A stretch of DNA of 64,000 nucleotides from assembly GCF_923077115.1 (NCBI RefSeq), contig NZ_CAKLPX010000004.1:186001-250000 (forward strand). The letters are read 5' to 3'. This stretch comes from Sinobacterium norvegicum. GTDB taxonomy: Bacteria > Pseudomonadota > Gammaproteobacteria > Pseudomonadales > Sinobacteriaceae. Positions 1-7,871 of this stretch are shown piece after piece. Position 1 is the first letter of the stretch, and every line of letters begins with the position of its first letter. The position numbers and the translations under genes are program-made. Under the pieces are notes generated by a model. It made no database searches, was not told where the DNA came from, and saw only the letters and a list, made by a program, of their open reading frames with translations.

Positions 1-1773
1 GGCCTGCTCGGCTTTTTTATACTCCGCCAGATTCAAATAGCTGAGGCCAATATTGAAGTGCGAGCCACCGCGATCACCGTTGAACAACTGTACGTCGATA
101 TACTCATCCAACGCTTTTTTCAGACGCTGCTGATCGGCGGCGGCCAGCTTGGGCATGTATTCGCTCAGCGCGGTTGCCGCCTCGGTGCGAATCGACAGGT
201 GCTGATCCTCTAACAAACCGTTTAGTAGGCGCCAACGACTCTCGATAGGCATCTGCCGGGCACCGGCAATGGCACCGGCGCGCACCAACGTTTGCTCACT
301 CTCAACACCGCGCTTGAGCGAAATAATAGTGTTCGGGTCGTTATAATTTTGCATCCGCAGCAGGGCGGAGCCACGGATAATCGCCGGATAATTTTGATCC
401 TGGGCAATCTTGGCCAACGACTGACCACTATCGATACCGCTGTCGGCACGACTGAAGGCAACAGAGAAGTGCTCCGAACCAATCAGCGTCGAGTTAGGAT
501 AGTGCTGTTGCATCTTCGCCAGCGCCCATTGATCGTCCTTGTCCTCATGACAGCTGCTGCAGGCATTCGGTGCTCCGGTGGTCAGCGATAGGTCGGGGCG
601 GGGAATAGTAAAGCTGTGATCGCGGCGATCGTCAACTTCCATATAGCGGGTTTGCGGCATATGGCAGTCGACACAGGCGCTGCCCTTGCCAGCCTCAGCT
701 GTGACCAATACCGGGTGCATGGTGTGTTTCCTGGCACTGTATTCTGCCGCGTTGTGGCACTGGGTACAGGTTTGATTGATATCGAATTTTAATTCGGCGG
801 TATGGGGGTTGTGACAGTTACTACAGGTCACCCCCTGCTGGTGCATCTTACTCTGAATAAACGAGCCATAGACGTAATCTTCATCGTAAATTTGGCCATC
901 GGGATAATACAATGACGGCTCTAACAGACTCAGTCGATAGCGACTGTCAAAGCCCGTAGATAAATGGCTGTTATCATCATTGAGCTGGTTGCGGCGGGCG
1001 TGACATTGGGCGCAGGTCTCAACCTGGTCGCTGTGCTGAAGCGTCTTGGGCATCAGCACTTTCGGGGTCGGCTCGTACTCGACGATTTGGCTGGCTATGT
1101 TATTGAGTGAGCTATCGTCACCCTTGGCACCGGCATTGGCCCACTGCCGATGCTCCTCACCGGGGCCATGACAGGCCTCACAGCCAACGCTGATTTCAGC
1201 GTAATCGGTGTCGTAGGTGTTAGTGGTTATATCGAAGTTTTTCTGCAGATTGGTCGAGTGACAATCGGCGCACATGCTGTTCCAGTTTTGACCGGTATTA
1301 AGCCAGTGAAACTGATGATCGGCGGTCTTAAAATCGGGGTATAAATCGTACCAGCGCTGGCCGCCCTCGGCCTCGCTGCGGCTATCCCAGGTATACGGTA
1401 ATAATTGCACGCGGCCATCGTCGAAGCTGACCATAAACTGTTGCAGCGGGTAGACACCAAAGGTGTAATCGATCTTATGCCGACTCAGCTTGCCCTCGGC
1501 ATCGGTCTCGGCCAACCAATAGCTGTCACCTTCGATATAGGGCTTGATGACGACCTCGCCTAGGCTGCGCTCAACACCATCAAAGTCGGCCTGCATAGTC
1601 GATTCATCCGCCTTCATCATCGCCTGCTGGTGTTGCGAACCCTGCCACTGCTGATACTCGTCACTGTGGCAGGCGGCGCACTGCTGACTACCTATGTAGC
1701 CGTCACTGGCATGCAGAGTAAGGCTGAATAACAGAGCCAAACTATTGATTAAAAAAGCGTTGATACGGGCCAT
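1..1773 (-). CDS. Octaheme c-type cytochrome with HEAT/TPR-like C-terminus (partial, cut by left edge)
   Basis: 591 codons are open from an ATG at 1773 to the window edge, so the C-terminus is missing. A hydrophobic signal peptide covers about residues 1-22. Eight CXXCH heme-attachment motifs follow: CAACH, CADCH, CEACH, CAQCH, CSNCH, CTQCH, CVDCH and CSSCH; four that I checked by position are in one frame. After the hemes the protein becomes helical and repeat-like (HEAT-like, then a TPR-like segment at the edge). The ATG at 1773 is preferred over 1779 because GGA lies 6 nt upstream of it. The architecture resembles cytochrome c554-type multiheme proteins with TPR tails, which are periplasmic electron carriers or reductases. 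The substrate is unknown. It lies downstream of polA on the same strand and has an unusual palindrome in its upstream region. Confidence 0.88.
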   Translation of the reverse strand, partial: MARINAFLINSLALLFSLTLHASDGYIGSQQCAACHSDEYQQWQGSQHQQAMMKADESTMQADFDGVERSLGEVVIKPYIEGDSYWLAETDAEGKLSRHKIDYTFGVYPLQQFMVSFDDGRVQLLPYTWDSRSEAEGGQRWYDLYPDFKTADHQFHWLNTGQNWNSMCADCHSTNLQKNFDITTNTYDTDYAEISVGCEACHGPGEEHRQWANAGAKGDDSSLNNIASQIVEYEPTPKVLMPKTLQHSDQVETCAQCHARRNQLNDDNSHLSTGFDSRYRLSLLEPSLYYPDGQIYDEDYVYGSFIQSKMHQQGVTCSNCHNPHTAELKFDINQTCTQCHNAAEYSARKHTMHPVLVTAEAGKGSACVDCHMPQTRYMEVDDRRDHSFTIPRPDLSLTTGAPNACSSCHEDKDDQWALAKMQQHYPNSTLIGSEHFSVAFSRADSGIDSGQSLAKIAQDQNYPAIIRGSALLRMQNYNDPNTIISLKRGVESEQTLVRAGAIAGARQMPIESRWRLLNGLLEDQHLSIRTEAATALSEYMPKLAAADQQRLKKALDEYIDVQLFNGDRGGSHFNIGLSYLNLAEYKKAEQA

Positions 1774-1821
1774 GATCATTCCATTAAATAATTAAAGCGG
1801 CTTGATTATAAAGCCTTTTGA

Positions 1822-1879
1822 AGCCGAGACCCGATTGTTTAAGTAATTTAACTTAAAGCCCTTTGCCGTCGTCTCGGCT
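1822..1879. repeat. Nested inverted repeats between polA and the cytochrome gene
   Basis: A perfect 9-nt inverted repeat, AGCCGAGAC (1822-1830) and GTCTCGGCT (1871-1879), encloses a second one, TTTAAGT (1838-1844) and ACTTAAA (1851-1857). No T-run follows on either strand, so it is not a standard terminator. It could be an operator, a structured 5' leader of the cytochrome mRNA, or a processing site. Confidence 0.6.
1838..1857. promoter_or_regulatory. Candidate operator TTTAAGT-N6-ACTTAAA (copy 1)
   Basis: A 20-bp spaced palindrome with two 7-nt arms and a 6-nt spacer, 65 nt upstream of the cytochrome start codon. The same arms with the same spacing recur at 10000-10019 upstream of the DUF3604 gene, while the spacers differ (AATTTA against CAAACG). 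This is what a shared regulator site would look like; the regulator is unknown. Confidence 0.5.
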
Positions 1880-1885
1880 CTCTCA

Positions 1886-4678
1886 CTAGTGGGCCTGTTC
1901 CCAGTTATCACCGCGACCAGCGTCGACAATCAAAGGCACCGATAGCGCTACGGCCTGCTCCATGATCTGTTCAATTTTAGCGGTGATCACTTCTAATTGC
2001 TGCTCATTCACCTCCAGCACCAATTCATCGTGTACCTGCATCACCATTCGCGCATCGATGTTTTCAGCCTCTATCCAGCGCTCGACGTCAATCATCGCCT
2101 TCTTAATAATATCGGCAGCGGTGCCCTGCATCGGCGCATTGATGGCGGTACGCTCGGCGGCTTGACGGCGCATGCCGTTGCGACCGTTGATCTCTGGCAG
2201 ATAGAGGCGACGCCCATAAAGGGTTTCAACATAGCCCTTCTCCTTCGCCAAACGCTTGATATCATCCATGTACTGCGCCACACCGGGGTAGCGCTCAAAA
2301 TAACGTTCGATGTATTCCTGTGCCTTATTGCGCCCCAGCCCCAATTGCTTGGCCAGTCCAAAGGCGCTCATACCGTAAATCAGGCCGAAGTTGATCGCCT
2401 TGGCGCTGCGACGCTGATCATCGCTGACCTGAGCCAATTCAACGCCAAATACCTCGGCAGCGGTGGCCCGGTGGACATCCAAGCCGTTGGCAAAGGCATG
2501 CCGTAAGCCGGCATCGCCGGACAGGTGTGCCATGATACGCAGTTCGATTTGCGAGTAATCGGCGGCCACCATCTTATAGCCCTCGGCGGGGATGAAGGCG
2601 TTGCGAATACGGCGCCCCTCACCGGAGCGCACCGGGATGTTTTGTAGGTTGGGATCACTCGAGGACAGACGACCCGTGGCGGTCACCGCCTGATGGTAAG
2701 AGGTGTGAATACGGTTGGTATCAGGGCAGACCATCTCAGGGAGTTTGTCGGTATAAGTCGACTTTAGCTTCGATAATCCGCGATATTCGATAATAACCTT
2801 GGGCAGGGGATAGTCCAGCGCCAACTCGACCAAGACCTCCTCCGCCGTCGAAGGCTTGCCCTTCGGTGTCTTCTTGATGACGGGTAATTCAAGCTTCTCA
2901 AACAGCACTTCGCCCAACTGCTTCGGCGAGCCCAGGTTGAATTCCTGTCCCGCCAGGTCATAGGCCTCGGCCTTGAGCTCTTCCATCCGCTCACCCAGTT
3001 GGGCACTCTGCGCCAACAACATATCGGCATCGATACGGGTGCCATTTTTTTCGATGTTGCCCAATACCGTTAGCAAAGGCATTTCAACCTGTTGATAAAG
3101 CGCCAATAAGCTGGGCTCTGCCAGCAACTGCGGATACAGCACATGATGCAGGCGCAAGGTGATATCAGCATCCTCTGCCGCGTAGGGGCCAGCCTGCTCC
3201 AATGCAATCTGGTTAAAGCTTAATTGCTTCACCCCTTTACCGGCAATATCCTCAAAGTGGACGGTCTCGATATCGAGGTATTTCAACGCCAGCGCATCCA
3301 TATTATGTCGGCTGCCGACCGAGTTAATCACATAAGACTGCAGCATGGTGTCATGGGCAATACCTTTCAACTCAATCCCGTGATTTTGCAGCACATGGCG
3401 GTCATATTTAAGATTTTGACCGACTTTAGCCTTGTTTTCATTCTCTAACAGCGGCTTGAGACGGCCTAATACCTGGGCCTCTGTCAGCTGTTCTGGCGCA
3501 TCGATGTAATCATGACCAAAGGGCACGTAGGCGGCACTGCCTTCCTCGGTGGCGAAGGAGACACCGACAATACGCGCCTCCATGTAATTGATACTGGTGG
3601 TCTCGGTATCGAAGGCAAATAACTCAGCCTGCTGCAGTTTGACCAGCCAGGCATCGAAGTCCGCCTCGGTTAGCACGGTTTGATAATTGGTATTGCTGGG
3701 GGCATCGGGAATGGCGATATCGGCCTCGATCGGCGCCGATGCCGAGGTTGGAATCGCCGCCGTGGTGGCTCGTGCCTTGGGCTTGACCACCGAGTTCGGG
3801 TCGTCGATCTCCTTTACCCAGCCGCGAAATTCCAGCTCTGCAAAGAGCCCACGCAAGGTCTCCACGTCGGCGTCGGCCATGACCAACTCATCGAGGTGCT
3901 GCTCCAGTTCGACATCGCATTTGATGGTCGCTAAACGATAAGACATATCGGCGTTCTCACGCTCTTTCTCCAGCTTCGCCTTCATCGTCTTAGCGCCGCG
4001 GAAGGTGAGATCTTTAATATCGTCGAGGCGTTGGTAAATCGACTCCAGTGAGCCCAGCCCCTGCAACAAGGCCTTGGCTGTCTTCTCGCCGACACCGGCA
4101 ACACCGGGGATATTGTCGACTTTGTCGCCCATCAGCGCTAAAAAGTCGATAATCAGCTCGGGGCCAATGCCAAACTTTTCAACCACACCGGCCGGGTCCA
4201 TTACCGTGTCGGTCATGGTGTTAACCAGTGTCACGTGTTCGTTGACCAGCTGCGCCATATCCTTGTCGCCGGTGGAGATAACCACCGGTACCTTTGCCTC
4301 GGTGGCTTGAGCGGCGAAAGTACCGATGACGTCATCGGCCTCGACACCAGGCACCACAATCAGGGGAAAGCCCATGGCCTTAATAATCTGCTGGATCGGC
4401 TCTATTTGGCTGCGTAAATCATCCGGCATCGGTGGACGCTGCGCCTTATAAGCCGGGTACATATCGTCGCGGAAGGTCTTGCCCTTGGCATCAAATATGA
4501 CCGCCGCATGGCAGCCCGGATAATCCTTTTGCAGCCGGCGCATCATATTAATAACGCCTTTAATAGCCCCGGTCGCCTGACCCTTTGAGTTGGTCAGTGG
4601 TGGCAGTGCATGATAGGCGCGATAGAGGTAGCTTGAGCCGTCGACCAAAACCAGTGGTGACTGAGAAGAATTATCCAT
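1886..4678 (-). CDS. polA: DNA polymerase I
   Basis: 930 aa, close to the E. coli length of 928. Three parts are visible: an N-terminal 5' nuclease (about residues 1-290), a 3'-5' exonuclease with intact acidic motifs (FDTET; NLKYD; YAAEDAD), and a polymerase domain with motif A (DYSQIELR), motif B (RRSAKAINFGLIYG) and motif C (QVHDEL). All three activities should be present, serving Okazaki fragment maturation and repair synthesis. The start is taken at ATG 4678, since the only in-frame extension upstream begins with TTG at 4711 and adds non-conserved residues. The divergent neighbour is homoserine kinase, as in Pseudomonas. Confidence 0.97.
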   Translation of the reverse strand: MDNSSQSPLVLVDGSSYLYRAYHALPPLTNSKGQATGAIKGVINMMRRLQKDYPGCHAAVIFDAKGKTFRDDMYPAYKAQRPPMPDDLRSQIEPIQQIIKAMGFPLIVVPGVEADDVIGTFAAQATEAKVPVVISTGDKDMAQLVNEHVTLVNTMTDTVMDPAGVVEKFGIGPELIIDFLALMGDKVDNIPGVAGVGEKTAKALLQGLGSLESIYQRLDDIKDLTFRGAKTMKAKLEKERENADMSYRLATIKCDVELEQHLDELVMADADVETLRGLFAELEFRGWVKEIDDPNSVVKPKARATTAAIPTSASAPIEADIAIPDAPSNTNYQTVLTEADFDAWLVKLQQAELFAFDTETTSINYMEARIVGVSFATEEGSAAYVPFGHDYIDAPEQLTEAQVLGRLKPLLENENKAKVGQNLKYDRHVLQNHGIELKGIAHDTMLQSYVINSVGSRHNMDALALKYLDIETVHFEDIAGKGVKQLSFNQIALEQAGPYAAEDADITLRLHHVLYPQLLAEPSLLALYQQVEMPLLTVLGNIEKNGTRIDADMLLAQSAQLGERMEELKAEAYDLAGQEFNLGSPKQLGEVLFEKLELPVIKKTPKGKPSTAEEVLVELALDYPLPKVIIEYRGLSKLKSTYTDKLPEMVCPDTNRIHTSYHQAVTATGRLSSSDPNLQNIPVRSGEGRRIRNAFIPAEGYKMVAADYSQIELRIMAHLSGDAGLRHAFANGLDVHRATAAEVFGVELAQVSDDQRRSAKAINFGLIYGMSAFGLAKQLGLGRNKAQEYIERYFERYPGVAQYMDDIKRLAKEKGYVETLYGRRLYLPEINGRNGMRRQAAERTAINAPMQGTAADIIKKAMIDVERWIEAENIDARMVMQVHDELVLEVNEQQLEVITAKIEQIMEQAVALSVPLIVDAGRGDNWEQAH

Positions 4679-4912
4679 AGGGCGTATTCGTAGTATCCAT
4701 GTAGTGAGCAAGAGACCGCCGGCAAAGCAGTAGGGCGGCGAAAATTAGTAGCTTGATGGCCTTATTTAACCACAGTCTGAGAAAAAATAATCGCCTGCGG
4801 CCAACAATCCCTGACTGGTGAGGTAATAGTTAACTTTACGAACTAATATAATCGACGACAGAGGTGTATTATTGCCTGTATTGACTAAAGACAACGCTCA
4901 CAAGAGGTAATT

Positions 4913-5890
4913 ATGGCGGTCTACACCGTGTTGGAAGAAAGCGATATCGCATCGTTTATTGGTCGTTACGGCGTCGGCACTCTCGCCGGCTACCAAGGCA
5001 TTGGCGACGGTATCGAAAACACCAACTATTTTGTCAGCACCGATGTCAGCCAGCTTGCCAGCGAAACCTCGACCGCCGACCAGCGACAGTTTGTGTTAAC
5101 TGTGTTCGAAGAGCTCGAGCGCAGCGATGTCGAGTTCTACCTCAACTGGCTGCAGGTGCTCAACGATGGCGGTCTGCCCGTCGCCGCGGCCTTGGTCGAC
5201 AGCCATGGCAGCAGCTTACAAACCGTTGAGGGCAAGCCGGCGGCATTATTCCCCCGTGCCAGCGGTGGTCACCTCGACAATGTCACTGTCGAGCAGGCGT
5301 TCTCCGCCGGCGCAGTCATGGCCAAGATGCATTTAATCGCCGCCCAGCACAGCGCCCAACATGACAGCCCAAAAAACTTTGCCTGGGTCGAAGACAGCAT
5401 TGCCAAACTGCTGCCCTTAATCGATGACGCCGACGCCCAATTGCTCACCGATAGCTGGCAGCAGGCGATGGCGACACTGCCGCAATATGAACTGCCCTCT
5501 GGTATTATTCACACCGATTTATTCCGCGATAACGCGCTGTTTGACGGCGATGACGTCAGCTGTATCCTGGACTTCTACAGTGCTGGCAACGGCCGCTTTG
5601 GCTATGATTTAGCTGTGCTGGTCAACGACTGGGCCAGCGAGCAAGATGGCGAGTTAAACGACGACAAACACCGCGCTATTTTGGCCGGCTACGACTCGGT
5701 CAAGGCTCGCAGCCAAGATGAAATCAAGGCCTGGCCGCTGTTAATGCAATTAGCCGCCATCCGCTTCTGGGTATCACGGCTGACCACTATCCACCTGCCA
5801 TCGCTGGACCACCGCCCCGGGGCGCTGACCCAAACCAAGAACCCCGAACAGTACAAGGCCATTCTGCTGAAGCGTCAACAACTGGCCTAG
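4913..5890 (+). CDS. thrB: Homoserine kinase, aminoglycoside-phosphotransferase fold
   Basis: 325 aa. It phosphorylates homoserine for threonine synthesis. The protein belongs to the APH/choline-kinase-like form of ThrB rather than the GHMP form of E. coli: the catalytic loop reads HTDLFRDN and is followed by the metal-binding segment ILDFYSAG. The N-terminus is typical of pseudomonad-type ThrB. A Shine-Dalgarno-like AAGAGG precedes the ATG. A TATAAT hexamer at 4847-4852 could be the -10 element, but no good -35 accompanies it. Its stop codon shares a CTAG with the convergent HupE gene, and a short inverted repeat (TGGCCT at 5883-5888, AGGCCA at 5892-5897) spans the two stops. Confidence 0.93.
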   Translation: MAVYTVLEESDIASFIGRYGVGTLAGYQGIGDGIENTNYFVSTDVSQLASETSTADQRQFVLTVFEELERSDVEFYLNWLQVLNDGGLPVAAALVDSHGSSLQTVEGKPAALFPRASGGHLDNVTVEQAFSAGAVMAKMHLIAAQHSAQHDSPKNFAWVEDSIAKLLPLIDDADAQLLTDSWQQAMATLPQYELPSGIIHTDLFRDNALFDGDDVSCILDFYSAGNGRFGYDLAVLVNDWASEQDGELNDDKHRAILAGYDSVKARSQDEIKAWPLLMQLAAIRFWVSRLTTIHLPSLDHRPGALTQTKNPEQYKAILLKRQQLA

Positions 5891-6882
5891 AAGGCCAATA
5901 GACGCTCCCAAAACCACAGTGCTGACAGGCTGCCGAGGCTATAAACCGCCAGCCAACGCCAGCGCTTAATCGTGTCGGCGGCTCCAGTCGTCGCCTTCAT
6001 CAACAGCGCCAAAACGGCGATCACCGCCAATTGCCCGAGCTCCAGCCCGAGATTAAAACTCAACAGGGCGACGGCAATCTCCCCCTGTGGCAAGCCAATG
6101 TCACTCAGCGCACCGGCGAAACCCAGGCCGTGTAACAGGCCAAAGCCACCGGCGGCCAGCCACGGTGAACGCTTTAGCCACATTGTTTTAGAACGGCCAG
6201 ATAACTCAACTGCCACCACAATCAGGCTCAGCGCAATAAACACCTCGGCCAACTGCTGCGGCAGACTGACCAGGCCCAGCACCGCCAGGCTGAGGGTAAT
6301 GCTGTGGCCGACGGTAAAAGCCGTAATCGTCCACAACAGCTGCTGGCCCAGACCAATCAACAGCATCAGGCCAATCACGAACAATAAATGGTCAATACCA
6401 CCGAGCAGGTGCTCGACACCCAGCTCGCCATAGGACAACATCACCTGCCAGACATCGGGTTGTTCGGGCAGGGTAAAAAGGGCTTGCTGCGGCGACAGCA
6501 ACTGCTGGAAAACTCGGCCATCGGCCAGGCTGACGCGCAGTATCACATCGGCTCCACTGCTGGCGATATTGCTGGCGCCAAGCTGACTGCCAACAATCGA
6601 TGTTGACGCGCACGCCATCACCCAGCGGGCTTCAATCGCCGTCGCATGTCGAATACTTTCAGCCTGACCCAGCGGTTGACAAGAGGCCGGCATGACGGGC
6701 ACCATTTGATTACCCGGCGCCGTCTTCAGCGGTGTTTTCCAGCGTATTTGATAGCGTTGATGATCAGCCTGTTGCGTTACTGACAGCAACGCCGGAGCCA
6801 AGGGGTGTGCCGATAGATTGACGCTAAGACTGAGGGCGAAAAGGACAACCATTACCTGCAAACCAACGTTAATCCGCCACAT
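5887..6882 (-). CDS. HupE/UreJ-family membrane protein
   Basis: 331 aa from ATG 6882, chosen over a GTG at 6900 because GAGG lies 9 nt upstream. It has an N-terminal signal peptide, a soluble extracytoplasmic domain of about 130 residues beginning with a mature HPLAP segment, then about six or seven membrane helices. The membrane part carries HupE/UreJ hallmarks: GGIDHLLF, FTVGHSITL and LLHGLGFA. Some HupE/UreJ proteins are nickel permeases, but this long form with an extracytoplasmic domain is of unknown substrate. It overlaps the upstream PpiC gene by 14 nt, which implies translational coupling and a shared role with PpiC and DUF3604. Confidence 0.85.
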   Translation of the reverse strand: MWRINVGLQVMVVLFALSLSVNLSAHPLAPALLSVTQQADHQRYQIRWKTPLKTAPGNQMVPVMPASCQPLGQAESIRHATAIEARWVMACASTSIVGSQLGASNIASSGADVILRVSLADGRVFQQLLSPQQALFTLPEQPDVWQVMLSYGELGVEHLLGGIDHLLFVIGLMLLIGLGQQLLWTITAFTVGHSITLSLAVLGLVSLPQQLAEVFIALSLIVVAVELSGRSKTMWLKRSPWLAAGGFGLLHGLGFAGALSDIGLPQGEIAVALLSFNLGLELGQLAVIAVLALLMKATTGAADTIKRWRWLAVYSLGSLSALWFWERLLAF

Positions 6883-7834
6883 AAGCCAACACCTCACCAC
6901 TGTCGATAGGCTCTACCACCACCTCATACTGCGCTAGCAACTCGGCGACAGTCTCTCGATAACCCTGCTCACGGGCAGCTTGATCGAGCTGGGATCGAAT
7001 CTGAAATGCCACTTGTGCCTGCAGCTTGGCTGCCGCAATTTGACGGCTGGTCGGATAAAACACATGCCAGCCGTAGCTCGATGCCACTGCCGCTGACCAC
7101 TGCCCAGTCGGCAGCAATAGAATCTGTTGAGCGGCCTCTGCACCAAACAGCGCCGCCAGTTGAGACTCACTCTTAAGCGGCAGTTGATGACCATTATAAA
7201 ACGCACGGCCTTGCTCAATAGCCTGCTCGACAGTCATCGTCTCATCGGCCATAAGGCGCTGTACCAACTGCTCTGCCTGGGACTTCGACGAAGCGCTTAA
7301 GCCTCCAAAGTAGGCATGACTGACAGCCACACGCGGCGGTCGCAGCCATGTCGGGTAATGCTGCTGATAATAGGCCTCGATGTCGCTATCGGATGGTGTC
7401 GCCACCTCGACAGCGCGACGATAACTCTCCGCCATCGATTGAATCAAATAACGACGTATCAGCGGGTCGCGCTGACGCAATTGCTGGTCATCCAGCGCCG
7501 CTGCCGGCGAGCTGACAGAGCCCGCTTCAACATAGCGACTCAGCTGTGCCAAGCGTTCAACCACCACCGGCATCGTCGCCAGGCCGTTGGCCTCGGCCTG
7601 TTGATAGAGCAGTTCCTGCTCGATCAAACCGTTGATAATACCGCTCATCTCCATCGTCGTCGGTGACGCTCCCTGCTGCCATCGCCAGCGGCTCAGCGCC
7701 TGTTGTTGCTGATCGGCAGTAACCAGCAATACCGGCTTATCCGCCAGCCAGTATTCACTGGCGACAAACAACAGCAGGCCTATCGCCATGAACTGCGCCA
7801 TCGGCAGCGCCATCAATGTTTTCAATTTATTCAC
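6869..7834 (-). CDS. PpiC-type (parvulin-like) peptidyl-prolyl isomerase, membrane-anchored
   Basis: About 321 aa. The N-terminus has a single hydrophobic anchor (about residues 8-27), which places the rest in the periplasm. A SurA/PpiC-like helical segment is followed by a parvulin-like domain ending in the characteristic SSYGWHVFY. The start is uncertain: GTG codons at 7849, 7846, 7837 and 7834 and an ATG at 7813 are all in frame. I chose 7834 because GGAAGG lies just upstream. It sits 37 nt after the DUF3604 stop and overlaps HupE, so it is the middle gene of a three-gene unit and may help fold one of its exported partners. Confidence 0.8.
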   Translation of the reverse strand: MNKLKTLMALPMAQFMAIGLLLFVASEYWLADKPVLLVTADQQQQALSRWRWQQGASPTTMEMSGIINGLIEQELLYQQAEANGLATMPVVVERLAQLSRYVEAGSVSSPAAALDDQQLRQRDPLIRRYLIQSMAESYRRAVEVATPSDSDIEAYYQQHYPTWLRPPRVAVSHAYFGGLSASSKSQAEQLVQRLMADETMTVEQAIEQGRAFYNGHQLPLKSESQLAALFGAEAAQQILLLPTGQWSAAVASSYGWHVFYPTSRQIAAAKLQAQVAFQIRSQLDQAAREQGYRETVAELLAQYEVVVEPIDSGEVLAYVAD

Positions 7835-7871
7835 CACACCTTCCACCACTCTTGTTGCGATTGCTCATCGA

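Noticed and set aside
4679-4711. An 11-codon N-terminal extension of polA starting at TTG
   Set aside because: ATG 4678 gives the standard length and N-terminus; the extension is unlike the family.
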